A stretch of DNA of 64,000 bases, from positions 184,001-248,000 of the forward strand of contig RPFO01000229.1 in NCBI GenBank assembly GCA_009746045.1, in the 5' to 3' direction. This document shows positions 8,735 through 19,895 of this stretch, in pieces. The position numbers were made by a program, and so were the translations under genes. Origin of the DNA: Mesostigma viride. Taxonomy: Eukaryota > Streptophyta > Mesostigmatophyceae > Mesostigmatales > Mesostigmataceae. Below the pieces are notes generated by a model, which saw nothing but the letters and a program-made list of their open reading frames with translations, was not told where the DNA came from and ran no database searches. The first letter of the stretch is position 1. The number at the start of each line of letters is the position of its first letter.

Positions 8735-11700
8735 ATGGCTGGCGTAAGGATGGGCATTTGCCACCGCTTTTTATCTACTTGTGCGTATTTAGCTGCGTGC
8801 GCGCTACTTGCACGGTGTCACGTGGACTTGCCGTCCGTCAAAGACCATGAACTTATCGGCTGGCTCGGAGAAACGCCTGCGGCACGCGCCGTAGAGCCGG
8901 AGCCCGCTACAGACGTCCCGATCCGTGGCCGGCTGACAGGAAAAGGGATTTCCCAAAACGATTCGTGGATTGAATTTCTGTCTTGGTCTCCTCGAGTCAT
9001 GATGTTTCACCGGCTTTTGACAGATGTGAGTGCGAGGCTGCCATGCACGAACGTTTTATTGCGGTGGTGTCTCCTTGGCATTTCCTCCAATATGCCTCCG
9101 CCCTCAGCTTTGCCAAGAGGGCTATATCCGCAGGGACTTTGCTTTGTAAAAAGGTGGGAGATCCACCTGGTTATAGTCTCCAGTGCACTGGCCAGCCCAC
9201 ATCTACTTGCTAGTTAGCCAGACAAATGCATATGCACCTGCTTGTTGGGCTTCATAGACTAATATCCATGACTTCTTGGTTGTTTTAAGACCCGGCCTTT
9301 CATTCTGCCTTCTACCCTGAATGCCCTGCGATAATTTAGACACGTTGACTCAGCGTGTACTAAAAAGCCGGCGGAATGTATTAGTATAAGTAATAGTATG
9401 CGAGTAATACAAAATGTACAGTAGTAGTATTAGTATGAATGTAACACAAAGCCAATGGCATGTGTTAGTACTAGTCACATGGTGTAGGGTGGACAGGTAC
9501 CGTCGTACCGGTGTCAACCGTCTATTCTTTATCATCTGGGGTATCCCTGTGCAACAGGTTACTTTGTAATGTCGATGTGGGTATTCAAATTTAGTTTGGA
9601 AAAGGATTTGAGCTTAATTTCTCTCGATTTAATTTCATTCCAATTCATTTCACTCCATTTTTGCTTCCCTTCATTTCTCTTCGCTTCGTCTCATGTCCCA
9701 TCCCTTCATTTCATTTTGTTTAAATATACTAATAACTGCCACTAGATCGTAAAGGCGGTGAAACTAGCTGTTTTCCTAGAACTTAGGATCCAAATCTCGC
9801 GAGAAGAGGTGATGCCCATCCTTGGTTTAATGTCCATTTCCTTCGAACAGCCACTCAGGAGAAGTGCAGCTACGCCAGAACGTTAACAGTGACACCCGCC
9901 ATGTGTGGTAAACTTTTCCCATGCCTTTTTTGCCAAGGTGAGACCCCGTGCACCTTAACTGTTCCCATCGTATGATGTACTGGAATCCCGCCTCGTTTGC
10001 ATCTGGGAGGACTCAGGAGTGCAAGTACACCATCAAGCTGAGGCTCAAAAGTAGCTACAGATGACCCTGACACTAGCCACGTGTGGTACTTGACCAACTT
10101 ACTTTCGGATACGTCCTGCAGGAGGAGTGCGACTACATCATCAAGCTGGCGACGCCGCGCATGGAGCGCTCCACAGTGGTGGACCATTTGGACTCGGAGA
10201 GCAAGAACCTAAAGTCGCGCACCGACGACATCCGCACGAGCACCGGCTGCTTCATCAAGCACCATGAGGACCCGGTGGTGGACGAGCTCAAGAGGAGGGT
10301 GGCCGATTGGTCCAAGTTGCCCGTACAGAACGGGGAGGAGCTGCAGGTGCTGCACTACGGCGTGGGGCAGCAGTACCGGTGAGCTGTTGTGATTGTTTGG
10401 TTTATGTTTGGAAAGTCTTGGTTATTTGTTCTATTTGCAGCTGTGTAATTTGTAGGTGTGTCATCTGTCATTAAGGTGATGGACTGCCGGTGGTCCAGAA
10501 TGGGGAGGAGTTAGGACTTGCAGGTGCTTGTTACGGCATGGGGCAGCAGTACTTGTGAGGGTGCCTGCATTTTTTAATTTTTTTTTTTGGGGGGGGGGGA
10601 GGAATGGGGCAGCAGCACAGGTGAGGGTTCCTAGAGCTGTTATGATTTGCTCTATCATTTGAGAAATGGTTGAAACATTCTTACATATTGAATTGTTGTC
10701 TGGACACTGGTGGGAGGTGAGCTATGTTTCTCATCATGCAATGCGTACTTGATATCTTGCGTATCTTTATTTAATGTCTTGGCACTAGCACATATAGCAC
10801 TTAATGTCCTGGCACTAGCACATATAGCGTTTAACCCGACCCCAGCGGGACACAAAGCCACCCTCGGATAAAGCATTCTGCTTCCGGTATCTTCAGCCCA
10901 TTTCGCTTTTTATGTCATATTAGTATTATAAACTTGAACACAGCGGGACACAAGCCACCGTTTGATAAATCAACATTATGAACATTCTGCCCCCGGTATC
11001 TTCTTTTTTTCCCTTTTTTATGTCATATTAGTATGATAACCTGGAACGCAGCAGGACACATCAATAGGGCCCACCATGACACCTTCCTGCTCTTAAGCTG
11101 TCTGGTACTAAATATTGTGCTCGATGTAGGCGGGGGCCATCAGGACACCCGTTTGTCCTCATGTTGTAAGCTATATTGTACTGGATCGCTGTGGTATGCC
11201 TTAACAGGGCCCACCAGGACACCTATCGTTCTAACGTTACCAGCAATAATTATAGTACTATGCTGTACTGGGTCGCTGTGGTATACCTTAACAGGGCCCA
11301 CCAGGACACCTTCCCGGAGGCCATGCTCGACGCGGCCGGGCAACGCATCGCGACCATGCTGCTATATTTAAACACGCCCGAGGGGGGGGGGGAGACTGTA
11401 TTCCCCCGCGTGGCCGCGCGCGCCGACCAGCTGGACCCCGCCAACAAGTGGTCGCAGTGCGGCCAGCGGGGATACGGCGTGCGGCCGCACAAGGGGGACG
11501 GGATCCTATTTTGGGACCTCAACCCGGACAACTCACTCGACTTCAACTCGATGCACACGTCGTGCCCCGTGACGGCGGGGGAGAAGTGAGTGTTGGCACA
11601 ACGCATCTGATATCTTATGTGCTTGCTTTTACGCTCACGCGAGTATTGTCATGTACAAACTCTTGGTATAGTGTATTGTCTCGGCGGGCGAGAAGTGAGT

Positions 11701-14532
11701 GGTCTATTTGGTCTTACATGATAGGAGGGGCCTTGTGCCACTCCTATTCTCCCTCTTGTCATATATTTTATTCTCTTGTCTCCTTGATATATTTTATATT
11801 CTCATTCTTGCCACTTGTCCCATATTTTTATTCTTGTCCCCCCTCTTGTGATGTATTTTTTATTCCTATTCTTTGCTCTTGTCCCATATTTTTATTCCTA
11901 TTCTTTCCTCTCACCGAGGTCTATAGCCCCCTCCCTATCCCATCGGCCTAGCGGTTATTTACCTCTTCTCCTCTCACGATGGGGGCCACTCGTCTTCCTC
12001 CTCCTTGTGCAACAGCGGTCCTTTTATCACCCCCCAGCTCTCTCCTCTAGTTAGACCAGTTACCTCGGGTCCCCTTCTCTCCTCTTAAGGGGACTCGGCG
12101 CGGCGAATATTTTCCGCGCCAAAAAAATTCCGCGGTACCCTCCGTACCGTGAAAAGTGGGTGCACGGTGCGCGCACCCCTTGCGGAAGTGGCCATGGCGA
12201 CTGCTTTTAGACGAAACGTGACAAATCTGGCTCGCGGAAAGCAGAAAAAATGCTCGATTCTTGGAGAAAATTAGTTACTGATTCTAATTTATGGTGGGAT
12301 GGTTGCGATCTATAATGTCGCGGGCTCTTTTTCTTTACCATCGGCAGGGGGGGTCCGGCCTGAATTTCTGTCGGGATGAATAAAGTATAATTGATGCCTG
12401 CAGGTGTGATTGTCGATTGTTGCCAGTTTTGATGGTCCTAATGGAAGCTAGTTTAATGATGTTTCTAAAGCCGTAAAAATTCCCGCTGCTATCTTTACCT
12501 TTCCCGTCATTTTGCGGTAAGATAACATTAGGCCTGCGCGATGCGCGCCCGACCTCTCCATGAAAGGGTGGCCTTTCTTGTGCGCCTGGGCACGAATAAA
12601 TGCCCGTTATGGTACGTTCTTGTATTAAACGTCCTAAGATAGCGCTTTCCTGCTTTCTTAGCTCGTGGAGCGTAAGCTTTTTGCCTTCTTTCCGGCCAGA
12701 TGCAGCGATGAAGTTGCGGGTCCTGGCGCTGCATCGCTGGATTCCTGGATGTTTTTTAGCAAGTTCGTCTGTGACGTGGCTGGCTTGCTGCAGCGCGTGG
12801 CCCACAACCTGTCGGGAAGGTGTAATGCTTTTATTTCCATGCTTCTCTGAAATTTCTTTTGCTTTATAGACAGTTGTGTTCGAGGAAATTCACGCGGTCT
12901 TCCTAAGCAGCGGCATCATTTTCCCCAGACACTGACGAGCTGGCACCTGTCTCCTAAAGAAAGTGGCTCGTGCTTGTTAGAAAGGAGGCAGTGTGCATTT
13001 TGCGGGACACAATGCTTTGGTGGCACATGCGTCAGGTAGGTTGTTCCAATGGTCTCTTCACCTTTCCCACTGAGTAAATGATAGCCTTTGTCATGCTAAC
13101 CAGAGCAGCTAGCCACAGGTTGGCTGGATAAAAAGTCAGCTTATTTTCTCTTTATATACTGCGTGTGTGGTCCTCCACATGTCCGGCTTGTTGGGCATTT
13201 TGGAAGAGGGTTTTTAATGTGTTGTTGGGTGGAACAACTTGGTTGTTGGCACAAAATCACACATTATTAGCCTGAGATAGGCATGACATATGCTGCTCAG
13301 GCGTGTCGTCCTACCAGCCTTGTTGTTAAGGGTAGACTCACAAGGCTGGCTGTGACGATGGAGGGGTGGGGCGTATGACGCTCCGGACATCCTCCTCACA
13401 CTCCGTGATCAAAGTGGGCATGTTTTTGGGTGTCTAGGGTAGCAAAACAGATGTCATTTTGGCTCAGCACTAGCTCAATTCTCTTTTAGCGTCTACCCAG
13501 GTGGCATCACAGGAAAATCAATAACTTGAGCTACGCTTGTCAGAATGAGCTCAAACTTTGGGGTTGTGTTTCCCCCCACTCAGTGGAATTTAAAATGTAT
13601 GGATGACCCAATCTGATGTGTTAATGATTTGATTTATTTTTTTTGGCTAAAAAAAGTACCCATTTTGCGGGAAAATTAATAACTCAAACAAATGTGACCA
13701 TTTTGGCCATGTAAATAGCCCAGCTTTTAAAAAAGTGGGGGAAATTTGCAGAAATGTATGGGCAGGTCATTTGGATAAGTGGTTTGTCTTGGGCAAAATA
13801 TCTCATAAATAGCGTCTTTTTCTATTTTTAGCTCGCCACCGGTGCGTGGTTGGGCGTAGTACCCCCAGCAAGTGGTGGCATGAATGTCCAAACATCATAT
13901 TTATGGTACTCAATCATCACTAGATGGTTCCCGAGTGCATTGGAACTGAAATTCATTAAAGTCAGTTTTTCAGGCTTTTGGACGTGCGAGTCCCCTTAAC
14001 GTTTCTGTTGACTCCTTCCCCATGTCCCTGCTGCCTGGTGTTGGTGGCCTCAACCCCTCCTTCCCCTGTTAATGGCTCCGTTTACCGCAAGTCCTTTTCT
14101 GCCACGCCGGGGTCCACTCACCCCTCACGCCGCTTGCCTCCCTTCTCCTCCTCGTCCGTTTACCGCTGCCCCCCCTCCGTCCCACCTGGGGCTCATGGCG
14201 ACCCCCCCCCCCCCCCCCCCCCACCCCCCACCCACACATACCCCACCGCCACCAGGTGGAGCGCCACGGTCTGGATCCACACGGGCGACTTCATGCACCG
14301 CGCGATGCAGCGGCCCGGCGGCCTGTGCGCGGACCAGAGCACCATGTGTGAGGGTTGGGCGCAGAGCGGCGAGTGCAGGAGGAACCCCGAGTACATGGTC
14401 GGGCAGTACTTCAACCCGGGCAGCTGCATCATATCGTGCCTGCGTGTGGACCCGCACATATTTGATGGGACGGAAATGGAGGGTAGGTGCACGCCCGAGG
14501 GCAAAGAGGTTCCCATTCCACCTCTAAATTGA
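8735..14532 (+). CDS. Prolyl 4-hydroxylase with ShKT-like C-terminus, 4 exons, 371 aa
   Basis: Exons are 8735-9025, 10122-10378, 11295-11585 and 14256-14532; every junction is GT-AG and the phases match. The product is a 2-oxoglutarate/Fe(II) dioxygenase that would hydroxylate peptidyl proline in secreted, hydroxyproline-rich proteins in the ER/Golgi. The N-terminus has a hydrophobic signal segment (about residues 10-28). Exon 1 ends in WIEFLSWSPRV...LLTD and exon 2 opens with EECDYIIKLA, the usual P4H sequence. Iron ligands are H185-x-D187 and H270; K280 (GEKWSA) binds 2-oxoglutarate. Residues 304-341 are ShKT-like (C..C..WA..GEC..NP.YM..C..SC), but the usual sixth cysteine is absent. The alternative start is ATG 8750. 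Intron 3 carries a TTAA-flanked element. Introns contain echoes of neighbouring exon edges. Confidence 0.92.
10005..10060 (+). repeat. Echo of P4H exon 2 5' edge inside intron 1
   Basis: The sequence around 10008-10045 (AGGAGTGCAAGTACACCATC and onward) is a diverged copy of the exon 2 beginning at 10117-10155 (AGGAGTGCGACTACATCATC). It lies about 110 bp upstream of the true acceptor. Confidence 0.7.
10488..10632 (+). repeat. Two echoes of P4H exon 2 3' edge inside intron 2
   Basis: Positions 10488-10565 repeat the end of exon 2 and its donor: AATGGGGAGGAG, then GGGGCAGCAGTACTTGTGAG, against the true edge at 10330-10385. A third, shorter copy (GGGGCAGCAGCACAGGTGAG) lies at 10606-10625. The copies carry indels and would not keep the reading frame. 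Confidence 0.85.
11040..11225 (+). repeat. Echoes of P4H exon 3 5' edge inside intron 2
   Basis: At 11175-11222 there is a copy of the sequence leading into exon 3 (GTACTGGATCGCTGTGGTAT, TTAACAGGGCCCACCAGGAC). It lies about 87 bp before the true acceptor at 11294. Weaker copies (AGGGCCCACCATGACACCTT near 11067 and GGGGCCATCAGGACACC near 11133) lie further upstream. Confidence 0.8.
11675..11702 (+). repeat. Echo of P4H exon 3 3' edge inside intron 3
   Basis: The string CGGCGGGCGAGAAGTGAGTG repeats the true exon 3 donor edge at 11572-11592 (CGGCGGGGGAGAAGTGAGTG) about 110 bp downstream. Confidence 0.75.
12085..13999. mobile_element. TTAA-flanked TIR element in P4H intron 3 (1907 bp)
   Basis: The element proper is 12089-13995, between TTAA at 12085-12088 and TTAA at 13996-13999. 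Its termini are GGGGACTCG and its complement. Internal sequence near both ends is recognisably related to the element at 20747-22997: the CGCGCCAAAAAA...GGTAC and GGCCATGGCGAC blocks on the left, and CATATTTATGGT near the right end. No transposase motif is visible; the longest frame (minus, 12805-12335) is unrecognised. Target TTAA and short GC-rich TIRs are the hallmark of piggyBac-type transposition, so I infer a non-autonomous piggyBac-like element. Confidence 0.7.
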
Positions 14533-14893
14533 ATGCCTTGACCAGTCACTGTCTTATTTCATTTGCTCATTAGTGCTACTGATACTGTTATTGTACATAA
14601 TATTCTCATAATTCACGGAATTCGCGCAATTTACGCAGTTTTCACAGTTTGATGAGATGGTGCCCAGGACTGTGGCTTTTGCTGTATATGAAGTGAGACA
14701 ACTATGTCTCAAGGAGACAACCAGCGCAGGCCAGTGTCTGGACGCATGGTAGATGTGTGCACGCGGGCTTTTGCGATTGACATCGCAAATAATTTAACTA
14801 CTTCCGTAGATTGCAATACTACTATTTATTAATTAGTCTCGTGTCCCCGTTGGGGGACCACGGAGAGCTGAATTCCCCAATAGTGGACGTCTC
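14533..14893. other. P4H 3' flank and tail fragment
   Basis: This holds the putative P4H 3' UTR; no polyadenylation signal can be assigned. A minus-oriented retroelement tail at about 14828-14865 (CCCCGTTGGGGGACCACGGA) follows. No gene is seen. Confidence 0.4.
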
Positions 14894-16834
14894 CAATTAA
14901 TTAATTAATTAATTAGGAACATCACTCCGTTGGGAGTAAATTTAGCACATATCCCTGAGAAGGGGCATATGGCTTTTAATACATTCTAGGCTACTTCATG
15001 CAAGGGTGGGAATGTAAGCTACCCTTGCTCTAGGTGCACCAGGGCACCTGCACCCTCATGATCTATCACGCTATGCCCAGCTAAGGGGGAGCATGTCATG
15101 TGCTTGCCCTAATCCCATAATTAAATAAAGCTAGGCATCATCTGGAGGGTGGCTCATCATAGGCACACATGTACATGACTAAAAAGGCTAGGCCTCAGCT
15201 GGTATAGTGCCTGTAGTAGGCCCGCGGGCATGTACAAGGCCACTGTCCAACTATTCTACACTACTGCTGCTGTATTCCCCTAGGCTGGGGCTGCTGGAGT
15301 CGCTGGGGCCGCGGTGGTCGAGGGGGTCGCTTGCCAGGGCTTGTGGCCGACGTAGATGGCCGCCCCCTTCCAGTACACCGGCTGGCCCGCCTTGGTCTGC
15401 CGGAGCTGGAGGTAGGTCGGCCATAGCTCCCGTCGCCGTAACGCCGTTGTTGCTGCGCCAGGGTCAAGTCGTCGTCCACGGGGAAGTGAGTCTTCTCGAG
15501 CCGCTTGCGGCGTCTGAGAAACGAAATCTTGTCCGCTGGGCTCTCAAAGATGAGAAGAAGCGGAGGCGCCCCTGCCTTACCCCGCGCGCGGGGGAGGCGG
15601 TGGGCGGTCAGCTTGATCTCACCAAGAAGGCCCATGCGTGCAAGGATTTTGCTCTCAAACGCACGTGCAAGCTTCTCGGAATTCTCACCTTCCTCCATGT
15701 CGAAGTTCTTGAGTATGGCGTTGAGGCTGCGCTTGGCGAGCTCGGCCTCCTCGCGGAGGTCAAGCGTCTGCCGCTGGAGCTAGCTGGGCTGCGACGGCGG
15801 AGGTGGTGGAGGTGGTATGTTGCTTAAGCATGTCCGCCCAGGTCTTGATGGGAGGAGCATCGCCGGCCAGGCCAGCCGGGGCTGGCTTGGCGGCAATGTC
15901 CTTCACTGCCTGGGCGGTGAGGCCTGCGGTGTTCTGCAGGACCTCGATAGCGATTGCATTATCCTTGAGGCGCTGGTCGATGTCGCGGAGCTGCATGGGC
16001 GGTGATGGAGTCGGTGGAGGCGGAGGGGGGGGGGTGTGGAGGCGAAGAGGGTGGCGGTGGCGGTGGGGATGGTGGGAAGCTCAGCAGCCAGCGTGCCTCC
16101 AATTGCCGCCACATCTGCGGCAAGGGGGGTCACGTGCTGCTCGAAAGCTTCCTTGAGGAGGGTGCGGATGGTGGCTTCGGTGGGAAAGGTGGGGCGGGGC
16201 GGTGGGGGAGTCCAGATCGCGGTTTCGGAGCGTCCAAGGAGAGAGCAGAGGGCGAAGCGTTGGAGCTTAAGGAGATTCATGCGGTGAATGATTGGGAGAG
16301 CCTCGGCGGGGTCGACAAGCTTGCCATCACCAGGCCAGCGGCCGCGGTTGTGGGACGTGAGGTGCACGCACAGGGCTAGAAGCGAGGCGTGCGTGCCGAA
16401 AAACACGTCGTCCATGAAGGCTCCTGGGCTGCGTTGCCAGTAGCTGGAGCTGTTGACGTCAAAGGAGATCTCTTCCCAGGGCGGCTCAGCAGAGCGACTG
16501 CGCTTAGGTTCAGGCGATGCAGATGGCGAGGCAAGCCCGGGAGGCTGGGCGAGCACCAGTGCACGACTAGAGTCACCGTTGCATGCCGTCTGGGCCGGTG
16601 GGCGAAGCTGCAGCCGAGGCTGCAGGCGTATTTTCATTGCCGAGCGCAGCCGCCAGGCTGCGTTGCGTCGAGAGGCGTTTGCTCATCGTATATTGCGCAA
16701 TGGCTTCGGAAAAATTTATCAGCATGTGCGTCGTAGAAAGACGCATCGATTGTGATATATTCACGGCTAAATTCGGTGCTCAAACGTGAAAGTTATGAGC
16801 TCCGCCGTCAGCCATGGCTACCTCGTGGCTCGTG
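14894..16834 (-). mobile_element. Half-LINE copy 3: full-length ORF1-only retroelement
   Basis: The copy has the shared 5' leader (16834-16687), ORF1 from the ATG at 16686 to about 15261, a 3' UTR of about 350 bp, the ACTCCGTTGGGAGT hairpin (complement, about 14925-14938) and an (AATTA)n tail at 14894-14916. It shows the element's natural ends without the foldback insertion seen in copy 2. No RT is encoded. Its 5' end directly abuts the 3' UTR of copy 4, in the same orientation. Confidence 0.85.
15261..16686 (-). pseudogene. ORF1p-like protein of half-LINE copy 3, frame-broken
   Basis: It starts MSKRLSTQRSLAAALGNEN and passes through the Pro/Ala-rich region and the helical middle (residues like IRTLLKEAFEQHVTPLAADV). 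It ends with the basic RNA-binding-like domain (LTAHRLPRARGKAGAPPLLL, LRRRKRLEK, DDDLTLAQQQ). Frameshifts occur near 16580 and 15980 and close to the C-terminus, where the LWPTYLQLR segment is out of frame. Copy 4 shares several of these changes, so both probably descend from an already damaged source copied in trans. Confidence 0.6.
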
Positions 16835-16839
16835 GACAT

Positions 16840-18540
16840 AGATAGGCACACATGTACATGACTAAAAAGGCTAGGCCTCAGCTGGTATAGTGCCTGTAGT
16901 AGGCCGGCGGGCATGTACAAGGCCACTGTCCAACTATTCTACACTACTGCTGCTGTATTCCCCTACATAGGCTGGGGCTGCTGGAGTCGCTGGGGCCGCG
17001 GTGGTCGAGGGGGTCGCTTGCCAGGGCTTGTGGCCGACGTAGATGGCCGCCCCCTTCCAGTACACCGGCTGGCCCGCCTTGGTCTGCCGGAGCTGGAGGT
17101 AGGTCGGCCATAGCTCCCGTCGCCGTAACGCCGTTGTTGCTGCGCCAGGGTCAAGTCGTCGTCCACGGGGAAGTGAGTCTTCTCGAGCCGCTTGCGGCGT
17201 CTGAGAAACGAAATCTTGTCCGCTGGGCTCTCAAAGATGAGAAGAAGCGGAGGCGCCCCTGCCTTACCCCGCGCGCGGGGGAGGCGGTGGGCGGTCAGCT
17301 TGATCTCACCAAGGAGGCCCATGCGTGCAAGGATTTTGCTCTCAAACGCACGTGCAAGCTTCTCGGAATTCTCACCTTCCTCCATGTTTAAGTTCTTGAG
17401 TATGGCGTTGAGGCTGCGCTTGGCGAGCTCGGCCTCCTCGCGGAGGTCAAGCGTCTGCCGTTGGAGCTGGGCTGCGACGGCGGAGGTGGTGGAGGTGGTA
17501 TGTTGCTTATAAGCATGTCCGCCCAGGTCGTGATGGATCGAGGAGCATGCATCGCCGGCCAGGCCAGCAGGGGCTGGCTTGGCGGCAATGTCCTTCACTG
17601 CCTGGTGGGCGGTGAGGCCTGCGGTGTTCTGCAGGACCTCGATAGCGATTGCATTATCCTTGAGGCGCTGGTCGATGTCGCGGAGCTGGGCGGTGATGGA
17701 GTCGGTGGAGGCGGAGGGGGGGGGGTGTGGAGGCGAGGAGGGTGGCGGTGGCGGTGGGGATGGTGGGAAGCTCAGCAGCCAGCGTGCCTCCAATTGCCGC
17801 CACATCTGCGGCAAGGGGCCGGTCACGTGTTGCTCGAAAGCTTCCTTGAGGAGGGTGCGGATGGTGGCTTCGATCGGTGGGGAAGGTGGGGCGGGGCGGT
17901 GGGGGAGTCCAGATCGCGGTCAGTTCGGAGCGTCCAAGGAGGGAGCAGAGGGCGAAGCGTTGGAGCTTGGGGCGATTCATGCGGTGAACGATTGGGAGAG
18001 CCTCGGCGGGGTCGGCAAGCTGGCCATCACCAGGCCAGCGGCCGCGGTTATGGGACGTGAGGTGCACGCACAGGGCTAGAAGCGAGGCGTGCGTATACGG
18101 CCGAAAAACACGTCGTCCATGAAGGCTCCTGGGCTGCGTTGCCAGTAGCTGGAGGCGTTGATCGATGTCAAAGGTGATCTCTTCCCAGGGCGGCTCAGCA
18201 GAGCGACTGCGCTTAGGTTCAGGCGATGCAGATGGCGAGGCAAGCCCGGGGGGCTGGGCGAGCACCAGTGCACGACTAGTGTCACCGTTGCATGCCGTCT
18301 GGGCCGGTGGGCGAAGCTGCAGCCGAGGCTGCAGGCGTATTTTCATTGCCGAGCGCAGCCGCCAGGCTGCGTTGCGTCGAGAGGCGTTTGCTCATCGTAT
18401 GTTGCGCAATAGCTTCGGAAAATTTTATCAGCATGTGCGTCGTAGAAAGACGCATCGATTGTGATATTCACGGCTAAATTCGGTGCTCAAACGTGAAAGT
18501 TATGAGCTCCGCCGTCAGCCATGGCTACCTCGTGGCTCGT
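16840..18540 (-). mobile_element. Half-LINE copy 4, 3'-truncated, head-to-tail with copy 3
   Basis: The 5' leader runs 18540-18396 and ORF1 begins at the ATG at 18395 and runs to about 16963 with several frame breaks. Only about 120 bp of 3' UTR remain before the 5' end of copy 3 at 16834. Its sequence is much closer to copy 3 than to copy 2 (same MSKRLSTQ start and same CNGD region). The truncated 3' end without a tail suggests template switching, a tandem duplication or a later deletion. Confidence 0.8.
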
Positions 18541-18724
18541 CTGACTGAGACGTCTCCAAAAGACGTCAAAATGTACATGTATTAAGTGAGATGCATGAAG
18601 TGAGACACGTACTATGCCTAGGGACGCATGGCGATCCAACGCCGTGGAAGGACTATAGGGTAGTTGTCTGAGAGGAAAGACGCCAAGACCGCGGGAGCCG
18701 CGTGGCTCTCTGTAGAAAAACCTG
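18541..18724. other. Spacer without recognised features
   Basis: Only the short recurring words AAGTGAGA and GACGTC are seen here, with no coding sequence. Confidence 0.4.
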
Positions 18725-18960
18725 CATTAAATTAATTAAATCAAATTAAATTAAATTGGAACATATATCCATTGAGAGTACATGTAGCACATATCTCTGA
18801 GAAGGGGCATATGGCTTTTAATACATTCTGGGCTACTTCCTGCAACGGTAGGGTGTAAACTACACCTGCTCTGGGCCGGTGCACAAAGTGCACCTGCACC
18901 ACCATTATTAATTAAATCACGAATGGTCCCGTTGGGGAGTCACGGAGCACCGTAGTGCTT
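18725..18960 (-). repeat. Two retroelement 3'-tail fragments
   Basis: A (TTAAA)n-type run at 18728-18756 is followed by the half-LINE 3' UTR words (CTGAGAAGGGGCATATGGCT) to about 18905. A second tail type with CCCGTTGGGGAGTCACGGAG lies at 18926-18945. Both are minus-oriented, 5'-truncated copies. Confidence 0.65.
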
Positions 18961-19199
18961 TTAACAATCCCTGTGTGTGCACAACAGGAAGAAAGGGCAG
19001 AGACCCCCTTTAATTTCTCCTTCATGCCAGCTAGAGGCATGCCACAGCAGCAATCGGACACGATTGACGATGATTCCGGCAAGTTCTGTCCACGGGTGCA
19101 TATGCAATAAGACCCACGTGAGCTTATCATAACAAGGAGGGCGGGCAAGTGCACCACCATGATGTATCATACCTAAAAAGGCCTGGCACGGGGTGGAAG

Positions 19200-19895
19200 A
19201 TTGTGTTGGCTATAGGCTACACATGGCTAGGGCGAGAGTAGGCAGCGTAGGATAGCATTTGTGGGATCGACATCTTGCTCGCACCAGTCAGGTTGATCGG
19301 ACGAGATTAGGCAGCGGAGGATAGCATTTGTAGGACATCTTGCTCGCACCAGTCAGGTAGATCGGACGAGATTAGGCAGTGTAGGATAGCATTTGTAGGA
19401 CATCTTGCTCGCACCAGTCACATAATAGATACCGCCCTTGGTCTGGCCGGCCCCCAGCGGCTTGGCCAGCCAGGGCGGCACATCTAGCTGACCTGGCCCC
19501 AAGGACATTCCTAGAAAGCGCTGGGTAAACCTGCCATGAACTACATCCAAATGTTGCTGGCCGACCTAGTGGTCCCAGCTCAGTTTTCAAACACCGCATT
19601 CACTCCCTCTCTCTTGCTTGGACTGCTATATGCAGAACAAGAAGAGGTGGCAGAAGATTGTCCAGGCTCACACGCCAGCCCTTGTGGGCAAGCCCCCTCC
19701 CCCAAAGCGGAAGGGGCGCTTTGCTGCGTAGAGTATGTAGTTAGGATTTTTTAGACTAGATAGCTTAGAGTTAGCAGTTAGTTCGATTCCGCGGCTCCGC
19801 CCACCTCCACCCATCCAGAAAGGAATATGTGCTACATGATCTCCCAACGGAGTCATGTTTTAATGTAATTTAATTTCATTTAATTTAATGGCTAG
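19200..19895 (+). mobile_element. LINE 3' fragment with internal triplication
   Basis: This is the RT C-terminal block (GACGAGATTAGGCAGCG...ATAGCATTTGTAGGACATC, encoding the R-R-I-A-F-V-G-H-L-A-R region). It is followed by the DLVVPAQ region, a stop near 19727 and the 3' UTR with the hairpin CTCCCAACGGAG (about 19840-19851) and a TTTAA-rich tail. The first block occurs three times in tandem (19235-19430, period about 66 bp). It cannot encode a functional protein. Confidence 0.8.

Noticed and set aside
12335-12805. Transposase gene in the intron-3 TTAA element
   Set aside because: The 156-codon minus frame has no DDE-type spacing or piggyBac blocks, and the related element at 20.7-23.0 kb has no matching frame at the equivalent place.
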